Positions 1 through 11,000 of a stretch of 64,000 bases of DNA are shown one piece after another. The stretch's first letter is position 1; each line of letters begins with the position of its first letter. A program made the translations under genes and the position numbers. The stretch is taken from contig CM022944.1 in NCBI GenBank assembly GCA_012931725.1, positions 17,258,374 to 17,322,373 of the forward strand. The letters are read 5' to 3'. Under the pieces are notes generated by a model. It made no database searches, was not told the DNA's origin, and saw only the letters and a list, made by a program, of their open reading frames with translations. Origin of the DNA: Litsea cubeba. Taxonomy: Eukaryota > Streptophyta > Magnoliopsida > Laurales > Lauraceae.

Positions 1-152
1 TTGATCAAATCCAAAGAAGGATTCAAGCACTAGGGCACAATCACAACCATAACAAACACCATAATGGAAGAGAAACTCAGAAAACTTTAATTGATAATAA
101 GAATGAGCAATTACAATGGGGAATCATCTATACATAGAGGAGTAGGATTGAA
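1..152 (-). repeat. Truncated second LTR of a miniature LTR element
   Basis: This stretch closely matches 1611-1755 in direct orientation, with small indels, and similarity stops near 152. The matching part at 1611-1755 lies inside a recognisable LTR (1560-1982), so this is most simply the other LTR of the same minus-strand element. It continues off the left edge and has lost its U3 end. An independent segmental duplication is the alternative. Confidence 0.6.
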
Positions 153-219
153 GGGGTGCTGCGACGACTGGGTTTTGAGATTGAATGGAAAGATGGGTTT
201 GGAATTGGGTTTAAATTTA

Positions 220-366
220 GGGCATGTTTGTGTAACACTTTTCTACAGAAAAGTGGACGGTTTTCCGCGGAAAACCCATTTTTCATGCATTTGGTGCGGA
301 ACAATTTCACGGAAACGCTTTCTTGCCTTATCAGCATTTTCCTTGCTAATGCTGGAAATGAGTTCC

Positions 367-406
<40 letters not shown>

Positions 407-1184
407 GTTATGGGAAATGGATTTCCTCATAAAACTTCTCCCTCCTATATAATCTCATTTCCTTACTCTTTCATTTTTTTAAATAAATTATTATTTGATG
501 TTGAATAAATTATATACATGTTACGTTATTTTTCTACAGAAAATTGTTGCACCAAATAGGAAAATTTGATTTTCCATAAGGAATCCACAGCCGCACCAAA
601 CAACATTAGCACCAATACAACGAGGAAAAAAAATTCGCACCAAACATGAATTTCTAAATCCCACGAAAATTCTTTTCCGAGGTTTCCATTTCTATGGAAT
701 TTGCTGATGTGGCAATTTTCCGTTTCCGCGGAAAAGGTGTGTACACAAACGTGCCCCGGAAAAGGATTTCCGTAGAATTTAGAAATTCATGTTTGGTGCA
801 AAAAACTTTTCCTCGCTGAATTGGTTCTAATGTTGTTTGGTGTGGCTGTGGATTCCTTATAGAAAATCAAATTTTCTTATTTGGCGAAATAATTTTTTGA
901 AGAAAAGAACATAACATGTATATTGTTTATTCAACATCAAATAACAATTTATTTAAAGAAATAAAAAATGAAAGAGTTGTAGGCTTTTGGGTTGAAATGG
1001 ACAAGAGTGAGGAAAAGAGGGTGAATTTTTCCGAGGAAATCTATTTCCCACACCCCCCCCCCCCCATAGGAAATCCATTTCCACCATTATCAAGGAAAAT
1101 GCTGACTGGGCAGGAAAGCATTTCTGTGGAATTGTTCCACACCAAACGCCTGAAAAATGGGTTTTCCGCGGCACAAACACGCCC
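220..1184. mobile_element. Palindromic Harbinger-like MITE with TTA target duplication
   Basis: The element starts GGGCATGTTTGTG and ends CACAAACACGCCC, and is flanked on both sides by TTA. A 3-bp TWA duplication is the known hallmark of PIF/Harbinger elements. The two halves (about 220-735 and 770-1184) are inverted copies of each other, so the whole unit can fold into a hairpin. A further end-like motif, ACACAAACGTGCCCC, sits in the middle at 742-756, suggesting a dimer formed from a 537-bp unit. No protein is encoded; the open frames across the G-run are incidental. A same-family element lies at 35338-36655. Confidence 0.7.
370..404. repeat. Poly-G tract, 35 bp
   Basis: An uninterrupted run of G inside the left arm of the palindromic MITE. 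The right arm has a matching C-run near 1053-1067, as expected if both derive from one ancestral tract. The exact length may be affected by sequencing error. Confidence 0.9.
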
Positions 1185-1187
1185 TTA

Positions 1188-1544
1188 GGGTTTAAAGGTT
1201 TCGAAAGGTTGGGAATTTGAGATTTTAGGGTTTTTATGTGGTTGGAGTTTGGATTTTTGGATGTGGGAATGGGTTTGGGGTTCAGTCGGTTTAGGGTTTT
1301 GGGGATTTTAAGTTTGGCAGTGCAGTTGAATGAGAGTTTGGGTGTTGATTAGGGTTCAGTTGGAAGGGGAATGGTTGTCAGTTAGGTTTGGGTTTTGGGA
1401 AAGTGGGGGTTGAGATGTGGCTAAGAGAATTTTGGGATCGGATGGTCGTGCAGGGATATATGGTTTGTGCGGTTTTGGTGAAAGGGTTTTGGGTGGAGGA
1501 AAAGATCCAGGAAGGACAGATGTCTCCTCTGGGATCAATATTCA
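1188..1544. other. Internal region of the miniature LTR element
   Basis: G- and T-rich sequence between the MITE and the primer-binding site. I see no gag or pol motifs. It may be filler captured from a host 5' region, but nothing identifies a source. Confidence 0.4.
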
Positions 1545-1556
1545 GCTCTAATACCA
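1545..1556 (-). other. Retrotransposon primer-binding site (tRNA-iMet type)
   Basis: Read on the minus strand this is TGGTATTAGAGC, one base away from the plant consensus TGGTATCAGAGC, which pairs with the 3' end of initiator tRNA-Met. It sits three bases inside the end of the 1560-1982 LTR. That fixes the element on the minus strand and marks 1560-1982 as its 5' LTR. Confidence 0.7.
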
Positions 1557-1559
1557 AAT

Positions 1560-1982
1560 TGGCGCAACCTCAGATCCGCAATCGGATAGATCAACACACC
1601 TCAGATGGGGTTGATTGAATCCAAAGAAGGAATCAAGCATCAGGGCACAATCACGACCATAACAAACACAATAATGGAACTCAGAGAAAACTTTAATTGA
1701 TAATAAGCATGAGCAATTACAATAACTAATCATCCATATATAGAGGAGTAGGATCGATCCCTTCTCTTGCTTAGCAACTAAAACTTTCTAGTATTAAAAA
1801 GTCTAAATAAAATAGGAAATAGCTATCCTAATCAACTAACAACAGAAATTAGAAATAAAATAGAATAAGAACTCCACATAGCAATCGATCTAATTGGGCC
1901 TGTGGGTCAAACCCAATGGACCGGGTTGACTCATGGTCAATAGGTTTGCCCAGTTGACTTGGGCCTGGTCCGTAGTGCATCA
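1560..1982 (-). mobile_element. 5' LTR of a miniature (TRIM-like) LTR retrotransposon
   Basis: The LTR is bounded by TG and CA, ends TGCATCA on the plus strand, and abuts a tRNA-iMet primer-binding site. Removing the nested MITE leaves only about 440 bp of internal DNA before the second LTR, with no coding capacity, which is the defining feature of TRIM-type nonautonomous elements. The outer flank on this side is TAAAT; the other end lies outside the window. A related solo LTR is at 5066-5420. Confidence 0.6.
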
Positions 1983-2684
1983 TAAATTATGATGCAAAAG
2001 AATGGTACTCATAGTATCTTTCATCTCTTTCCTGTGTAACATCATTTTATCTTAAATATTGAATGATCATTGTCTTGAAAGTTTTGCTCTAATTCTTGCT
2101 GTTTCCAAATAAATTATTCTCATTACTAATCCAAGAAATAGAGTAAGAGGAAACAGGCAATGATGACCCATAGATTCAGTCATTCAGGTCGATCATTCTA
2201 GGAAGTTCTACTCTACTAGACTAAATAAATTATTTACAAATGCCCCAAAATCCTATGATTTGTTAGACCTATGATTTGTTAGACCTTGAACAGACAGCTA
2301 ATATTTCCTAGTGAATTCCAACTCCCCCCCCACACCCCACCCCCTCCCCACCAACCCAAAACACCCACCCTCTCCCCTTCTCCTTTCCCCACTGGTACAT
2401 GATATTTCTTTTGCATCACTAGTCCTGTAAGCTTTAACCTTAACAAAAGATAAAACATTTCTGAGTGCTGAAGATCAGCAGCTTTTATCAAATAGCCACA
2501 CACATTCTTGGACAAATTAGCATACAAAACACAGAACTGTGTATATACAGAACCAGATGGAAATAAAGTTTCAAAAGGACATGAAAAACACATCACCAAA
2601 GAACCAAATTTCAATTTACTAAACATGCAGTAAGTTTTATAGTCAACTTCAGAGACCAGAACTAAATGAAGTAAAACAAAATAC

Positions 2685-4280
2685 CTTGATTCAGAAGATC
2701 TAAGAGATTGAGAAAGTGTATACAGAAGCTGGGTCCAACATTCCTCCGCATCCTGTCAATTGTTCGGAGGGCATGTGTCAATTGGAAAAAACAATAGATT
2801 ACTACAATCAATTGCCACAAAGGAAAATATTTAACACCTGTTGCATGAAAGTGCCATTGTGCTGCTGACCAAATTGAGGATATTTTCTCCGCAATACCTA
2901 AAAAAGAAAAGAAAAGAAAAATGGAAACAATTACCACCATAGGAAAAATCTGGAAACAATTACCACCATTGTAGCCATTTTTTTTGGTCTTGGGTTGAGT
3001 AATTTGCAGCAAGTCTGTAGAATCATCATCCTATAAAATATGGTTTACAATCACAGCAATGTCATATTGTCATATGTACCAAGAGAAGTTTAAAGGGCAA
3101 AACATAGATACACTCAGAAAGATAAGAGAAAGAACAGTGGGAAAACCCAGATTCTCCCAAAACCACTTCTCTAACCCCAACCAAAACCCATGACAATTAA
3201 AATCTAAGTGTAGATTAGTGATGGTCCAGACACTCGAGTTTGCTTTTGTTTTTATTTTGAGGTACAATGGGGACTGACCCAAATTCAAACCTTGACAGGC
3301 ACACAACAACCTACCTCATAACTACCAATCTGATGCTGATCCAATTTGGTTTCTATACTGATCTGACACAACCTTCATCTGGACGTAGGACCAGCAAGTG
3401 GCATAACGAACAGAAGGCAGAGGAAGGAAAGCGTGTGTGTGTGTGGTGGGGGGGGGGTTGACAAAATCCAAAAACCTCAGTTTTCTTTCAAAAAGCGAAC
3501 ACATGAATCTATAGATATCCCATCAGATTCTAATACTTTGTTCTTCATCCTAACCAAGGCCATCTTCACTTCTGGTTTAGATATTTGATTGATGATACCT
3601 TGATTTGGTTCAAACTCATAATTTATTTTGCTCGTATATTACGTATTTAAAAGGTTCTAAAAATAAACCACCAACTATTTTTCACTTCTTTCACCAAAAA
3701 ACCCTTTCATTTCCATCTTTACAGCACCTCAAATGCTCAAGATCTTTGGTTTTCCTTTCACTGATCCATAGATACACCCTAGTTCCCAATGGCACAAACT
3801 GTCATAAGCTTCATATTTCACACTGCAAGCAGTTGTCTTGGAGGTATTTTGGATGATGTGCTTTTCTAAGTCTCCTGTAATTCTTGTTAATGCTTGGGGG
3901 CCACTATTAAAAAAAAGCTGGGGGATATATGTAAAAATTGTAGAGTTTTCTAAATCTTTAGCAGCTTTTCAAAAGATTTTGGAGGGCGCCATGCCCTCCC
4001 CCTAGTTCTGCCCTTATTCTGTGTGTGTGCATGTCTATATATATATGAGGCGGCTACAAATTTCCAGGAAGTTTTCCATATCAGGAAGTTTCAAATCAGA
4101 TTTGTTAGACTATAAAAAAAAGAAAAGGAAAAGCCATATAAGCCATGTGTAGATTCTTTTGGTTCCATTCTAGTTATGACAAGTCCACCTCAGCTAGAGT
4201 ATAAGATTCTCTCTTTCGTCAAACACCCGGCATGTTTTGCTTTACAAAATGCCCATGCATTGTGTAGCGTTGTGTGTTGT

Positions 4281-4350
<70 letters not shown>

Positions 4351-5028
4351 TAATCCAGTGCGCGAGGATCAGTGTGCGCACCTCAACGTGGGGCCCACAT
4401 AGGACTGGGACATGGGGGGATCGAAAGATCTCCTTGGGCCCTTCATCTCTGCAAAAAAATAGCCCCATCATCTCCATCCGAGCCCCACAAGTTTGACAGT
4501 GTTCAGTCCATTCGGACGGGTGTGCAGTCGACCAACAGTCCAATACATTCGGATGGGTGCAAAAGGTGGGGTCCATGTGAAATTCGGGGGGGGGGGGGGG
4601 GGGTGGGTTTCCAGTCGGATGGACAATCAGGTGGGTCTTGCGCACCTGATAACTACTCATATATATATATAGACACACACATATAATCCTCTCCTCAGCT
4701 CAAGCTGACGGAGGAATTCCATCAGCTCAAGCGTGTGGGGCCCGTTGGTGGGTCATCCAGATGGGAAACACACATTCCCACCCTGAATTTCACATGGGCT
4801 GCGGGTTTGGATAGATCCGAATGGACGGGACCATTGGATCGACTGCACATCCCATTTAAATGGACTGAAATTGTGGGCCTTGGATGATAAGATTAGGATG
4901 ATCTAATTGGGATATTTTTTGTCAATACGAGGGGCACACAGATCTTCAAATCCCCCCAGTCCCATCCCCATGTGGGATCTACAACTTGAGCGGACGGATT
5001 CCTCCGTCAATTTGAGCTGAGGAGGGCC

Positions 5029-5064
<36 letters not shown>

Positions 5065-8000
5065 GTGCAGCCCAACCACGATCAATGAAAGATCAACACC
5101 TCCAGCGGTGTGATCGAGCCCTCAGACTCAAGCCCTAAGGCCTCTTAGATGAAAACACCCAAAGAAGAACTCGCGGGAACACTGAATACTTTTTATTATC
5201 TATAGCATAATTACAATCGAGAGTTCCACTCTATATATAATAGAGGAATCACCTAATTAAGGAATACTCATCACTAAAATCTCTCCATTTGATCACTAGA
5301 ATCTGTCTCACTAAATCAAATCAACTAAATTAAGAACCTAATCAAAGCAAGCAAATTGACAGAAGATTTTCTGGTGGGACCCATCAGCAGGCCCTATTCC
5401 TTTTGGACTGTACTGCATCAGAGAGGGAGAGGGAGAGGGATACGCACATATATTCATAGGACAGTGTAGATCAAATTCACGCTGTTCACAGTGCTTAGGC
5501 GCTCACCTTCTCCATAGGGCCTGCCTAGATGGTATTGTGATGCTTAGGAGTGCACCTCCCCTGTGGGCCCACCTAGATGAATAACAAAATTTTTTTTTAT
5601 AGGGGAATGAATAGGTCTCGCTATGCATTAAGGTTAGGGAGAGAAGAAGATTGGTGAATATAGGTTGGAAGAGTGTCGTGAGCCAACTTATAGAGCCTAA
5701 CGAGTGTAAAGAGATTGGATAGTTTACAGGACAGCCCAAGAAAAGGTGCACACCATAAGATCACGTGAACTATGCTCACTTATCACGAGTTTTAAAGACA
5801 AAATCAGAAATGGATGCTTTTGGGAGCATTTAGGGCTAGCATCAATAGGGTATAAAGAGATACTTATTTGACATGGTTCGAGCATGTCAATGCAGGCCAG
5901 CAACGGCACCGTTGAGAAAAAGCTTTACTATACAAGTTGATGGCCCACCAAGAAAAAGGGTACGCCAAAGAGGACATGGATGGAAGTATTTGGGATAAGA
6001 TACGAAGAAGGGCAACCTATCTAGGATTTGGCTTAAGATAGATTAGAATGGAGAAACAAAATTCATGCAGCCAACCCTAACATAGCTGGGATAAGGCTTT
6101 GATGATGATGATGATGACAATGATCGCGACAACCATGACACTAATCTGCACATAAGTTATATGCAAACCACTTCATGGAGCCTAAGTGCCTAACCATGAT
6201 CAATCCAACAACCTTATTTTGATTACTTCTCCCCACCCTCTCCCTCTTGAATTTGGCACCCACACCATGGATGTACATCACTCCTTTTTCTTTTTCTTTT
6301 TTTTTTTAATGGTAGAAGAAACATGTCGTTTTTTAGTAATTATTATTATTATTTTTTGAATGGTAACTTTCATTAAAAGAGAGAAAATACAGTACAAGAG
6401 AATTATACTGTCCACCACTCCACAAGGAACACAACCAGCCCCCAAAAAAAAAACCAAAGCAAAATCAGATACCAAGACCACACATGAGAGGACAGAAGAC
6501 TCTAATCAAAGGCAGGCCACTTCACTCCAATTTCTAACAATCTGGTCTATTGAATACCCTTTAAAGGAACTGTTAGATGACACCCAAGAGGCAACTGTGA
6601 ACTTAATTCTTTCCTTCAAAATACTATCTTCCTCTGCGACCCCTTTAAAACATCTTGAATTTCTTTCCTTCCAAATGATCCAAATTACCGCAAGGAAATA
6701 CAATCTCCACATCTCCTTTCCCTTTGGCGACCCTATTATCTTTACAGCTTTAAAGTACATACCTGTGGTGACCTAATTAGGTTGACTATTGGGAGATCAT
6801 AATCCATGCATAACCTTCCCATGAACCTGGCATTGATTGGGATGCATCCATCTCGGCCCCACAAGGTCCGAATATAGTAATACGCAAAGTGGTTTAAAAG
6901 AGAATTCTCATATTATAAGTGCTTGTGTACATGTATACAGTCCATTCATCGCCATCGTTGTAATCGTCGTCTTGTCCCAACTATGTTGAGGTCGGCTACA
7001 TGAATTCTATATATACAATCCATTCTACTGAAATAGCTGAAACAAGTTCCTCCGGTCAAAATATTTGAACTGATTGTGGTTTTTTCTTTATCTTTACCCT
7101 TTTTTTTTCTTTGTTTACTTTTATTCTTTTTCCTTTTTTTTTAATGCAATGGTATAGAACTGATTGTGATTTGGGAACACCAAAACCCACTATATCCCTA
7201 TGAAACCATGTTCCTCAATAGGACATAAGCACATCTCAACTGTTTGATAATTCCATATTCACATCACTAACATATCCCTCAGGTATTTTGTTGATGCATA
7301 AAATGGTGAAATAAAAGGTAACATAATTCATATAGGAGCATAAAATAAGGTGGCAATCTTCTTCATCAGGATAATGTACCAATCTTTAGTACTATAAGAG
7401 AAAGTGCAACAAGAATAACTAACCGTCCAAAACTGCATTGGTGCAACGGGGTTGACATTTCGATCAAGCTCACCAAATAAATCTCTGGTGGCAACAGTCA
7501 ACTGATGTGAAGTTTGATCTAATTCGTTGGTTCGTCCAGCATAGGTATACCTGATGATAAACATATAATTGCACAACAATCATCAGCCAAGTAAGCACAT
7601 GAACATGTTGTGTAATACTGAGAAGAAAGAAAGAGAGAAGGGAAAACTAACGTCTGTAAAGCTGACTTCAACTCTGGAACTGAATGCAGGCATTGTATTG
7701 TGGAGTTCATGTAGCAAGTGTTTCCCAAATTAAATAGACCAGCAGTGTGACCCTTGTAACAGAAAACAAAAATATGAAGAGAACATAACAGTGCCCCAAA
7801 CATGATGAAAAGCCATTGATACCCATGTGTGAAACAACATAACCAAGAGCCTTACAACAGCAACAACTTGTTCTTCTTCAGGAAGGTCTTCCATGAAGAC
7901 AGGGCCCTTTTCAGGAGCTTTCACAATCTCATCAGCAGTTCCCATCATCATCAATCTTTGACCCTAATTGAAGAACATCTTGTGCATTATTGTAAACGAG

Positions 8001-11000
8001 ATACATAAATATAGCAAAGACATTGGACACGTTTGCAAAGAAACTTATAAGGGAAGAATGGTCACCTCTTTCACTCCTATAGTTGACCAATCTGCATCAT
8101 CCTGCATTGGCCAGAGGGAGGTCAGGAAACCGGAATAAAATGTTCTTTATACCAATTCCAAATTTGCATATAGCAGGCCACCAAAATGTCATGCAGAAAG
8201 ACTTTGGCATCTTTACATGAACAATATAAAGTTCATGCACCAGTTATAAATAAGTTGTTGTCTGTACCTTCAACAAGCCACCTTTAACCATAATCTTTTG
8301 CCTCTCAGGGGGTACTCCAGTAAGATCATACAACTGGCATTTAAAAACAAAAGGAGGCTGACTTGCATCGATTTCAACAGCAGGAAACACCTTCTTTTGC
8401 CATTTCACACTCACTGTAAAATTAGCCAGTTGTTATTGTCAAAACTAACAAGAAACAAGGCAACCACGATAAATGCAATCTCATTGTCAGTGGGTAAAAT
8501 GGAACAAGAGACATAAAATGGTACACATATATAGTTCCATTGTTAGAATCAAGATACAAACAATTGAGCAGTAAAGTCAATTTTTGCAAATCAAGGCAAA
8601 ATTCATAACATAGGAAACAAGGATAGTATTCAAACAACTAAAAATTAGTGGCAGTAAAGATTGGAGAAAATTCTATTGGTTTAGATCCTTTCTATTTTGG
8701 AAGCAGAAGAGATTCCTTCATATTTCAGAAATTTCATTGCAGGCAAGTGTATAGGTCGTTAATGACAATCACATATTAAAAGTCAGATTGAATTGTAAAA
8801 TTGGGAGGTAGTAGAAACCATAAACCATAAATCAAAAAATCATATGTTATATGATTTTATATAAAAAAAAAATTGAATGGCACATGACAATTAAACATAG
8901 GAACAAATATACCAATTTTTTTTATAGGGGATGTGAGTATGTGACTAGAACTTGTAACCTAGTGGTTGCAACAAAGAGCACCTTAACCATACTACCGGCT
9001 GTGTAAAGTCCATTTGGAGTAAAGAAAACTGTGTAAGATAATATGTAACAACTGTGTGAAAAGAAATCCAATGTTCAATGGAATCATAGGCACACAATGA
9101 TAAGCCACTTCTATTCACCTCACATATGGGCAACTTAACAGTAAGAATACAAAGGTCCTTTTGCATGTTGGTTGTAGATGATGATGCTCATGATGTGGCT
9201 CTAATTAAGCACACAATAGATGAAGTAAATCATATATAAGAACTCCAAAGAAAAGTCTCTGAGTTAAAAGATGTTGAGAATTAGTACAACAAAGGCAAAG
9301 TTATGAAGTGCAAGTTCAGTGGCTCTGAGTCTGACTTTCAAGAGTATGGAGGATGATTTAGTCAAAATGAAAACCACTTAGTACCACAATGTTCAAGTAC
9401 CGGCCTATTTCTAGGAGGACCTATAGAACAAAATAAGGGTTTGGAAATGATAATGCAAACAAGATTAGTGCAGGTTGGGCAAAAGGAAAGACATGCTTGT
9501 GGAGTTGTACGGTAGCTGAGTGCTACTGCAATTATTGGGATATTTATATAGCATCTGTTAGACCTACAATGTTATATGGGGCTAAAAGAATGCCAATGAA
9601 GAAATAACAAAAGGATAGAACATGTGTTTGAATGTGTGAGCTAATATGGGTATGGATTAATCGACGAGAAAGGAATTAAGATTGACTACATAAGAAGAAA
9701 CCTACAGATGGCCACAGAAGAAAAGAAAATCAACGAGTGCTGTTTGAAAAGGTTTAGACATATTATTGAAAGTCTGGAAACAGCTCTTGTACCCAAAAAA
9801 GGAAAAAAAGTGAAAGTATTGCAGAGGGTGGCCAACGAAAAGTTAGAAAAAGCATTCCAGAGTGGCATGGATGGTTGCAGTCTTGCAAAACATTGTTCTG
9901 AAGATTGAAATCGTATCACAAAATCATCTAAGGAGATTATTAGAATCTCACCAGTAATCGCAGGATTTTTTTATTTTCTTATATAAAATGAAAAATAACA
10001 AAAAATAGATATTTATAATCCATCCATTTTCCTATTCATACCAGAATAATTACACTGACAAATAAGACTAGGATCCAATCATATGAAAACGCAATGACAT
10101 GTACTAATTTATCATAATGATATGCGTGAATGGTTAAATATGTTTAAAAACATCAACATTACTAGAAAAAATAAACAGTTGATTTTTCTTTATTTAGTTT
10201 TTTTGTTTTTTTTTTTTTTTGGTGGGGGGGGGGTGTTCTCGTAAAATCAAATAATAAAAATAAAATCCAACAAATCAAGCTTAAATGAATAGGATGTCTC
10301 CTGAAGTTAAGAAAGTGTTAATGAAGAACAAAAAATGATTAAAAGAATAAATGTCAGACAAAATACCAAACATACAGTTTTACACTGTGGTCACATGCCT
10401 GTCCTTATTAATTTCTAGAACCTCCCCAAAATTGCAAAAGTTCTTAAAAGGTTTTGCAAATCACTATAAAACTTTTTAAAATATAAATTTTAACAAAAAA
10501 GAAAGAAAGAAAATTTATATATATATTGATATTAATCTCTCAGCTTGACTAGCAACCTCAGTGTGAATAAAAGGTAAGGTTATCATTGGCGCTATTAGCA
10601 ACCTCGCATAGAACAACAAGGTGATCAACGACCCTAAAATATTTCTTAAGGGGTTTAAACAGCCCTAAACAATTTATAAAAAGAAAAAAAGGCATGCTAT
10701 GTATACTAGTTTTATTGTTTATGGTTTCGTACAAACTTATGGCTCTTGCCCTTCTAAAGAATCGCACGATTTGAGTTATAGTGACATTCAAAGAGTACAG
10801 TAGTAAAATTCAATAAAGAAAAGGGATATAAGATTCTTCAGAAAAAGGACACAACACGAGTCTAATCTTTATATATATATATATATATATTTCTAGAAGT
10901 AAATCAAAATTGTAAGATTAGAATATCCTTTTGAAGGTAATGATTTTTCATTGTAACTACTGGCAAAACATGACAGTAATATAAAAGGGGCTTTAATTTT

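Larger units (their letters stand above)
2898..7423 (-). other. UBP6 intron 6, transposon-filled (about 4.5 kb)
   Basis: This intron separates the exon ending MQFWT from the exon beginning VLRRKYPQ. It holds a (AG)n tract, two inverted-related MITEs, a solo LTR, an RTE LINE 3' end, an L1 fragment and an RTE tail, listed separately. The stretches 3020-4270 and 7017-7420 show nothing else I can identify. Confidence 0.85.

Noticed and set aside
2279..2626. A 115-codon minus-strand frame after UBP6 exon 8 as the next UBP6 exon
   Set aside because: It contains none of the motifs expected next in UBP6 and includes a C-rich tract; it is intronic. The true next exon lies left of the window.
4280..4686. 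Open frames of 104-132 codons on both strands
   Set aside because: They arise from the (AG)33 microsatellite, a G-run and MITE sequence; the translations are Ser-Leu and Pro repeats.
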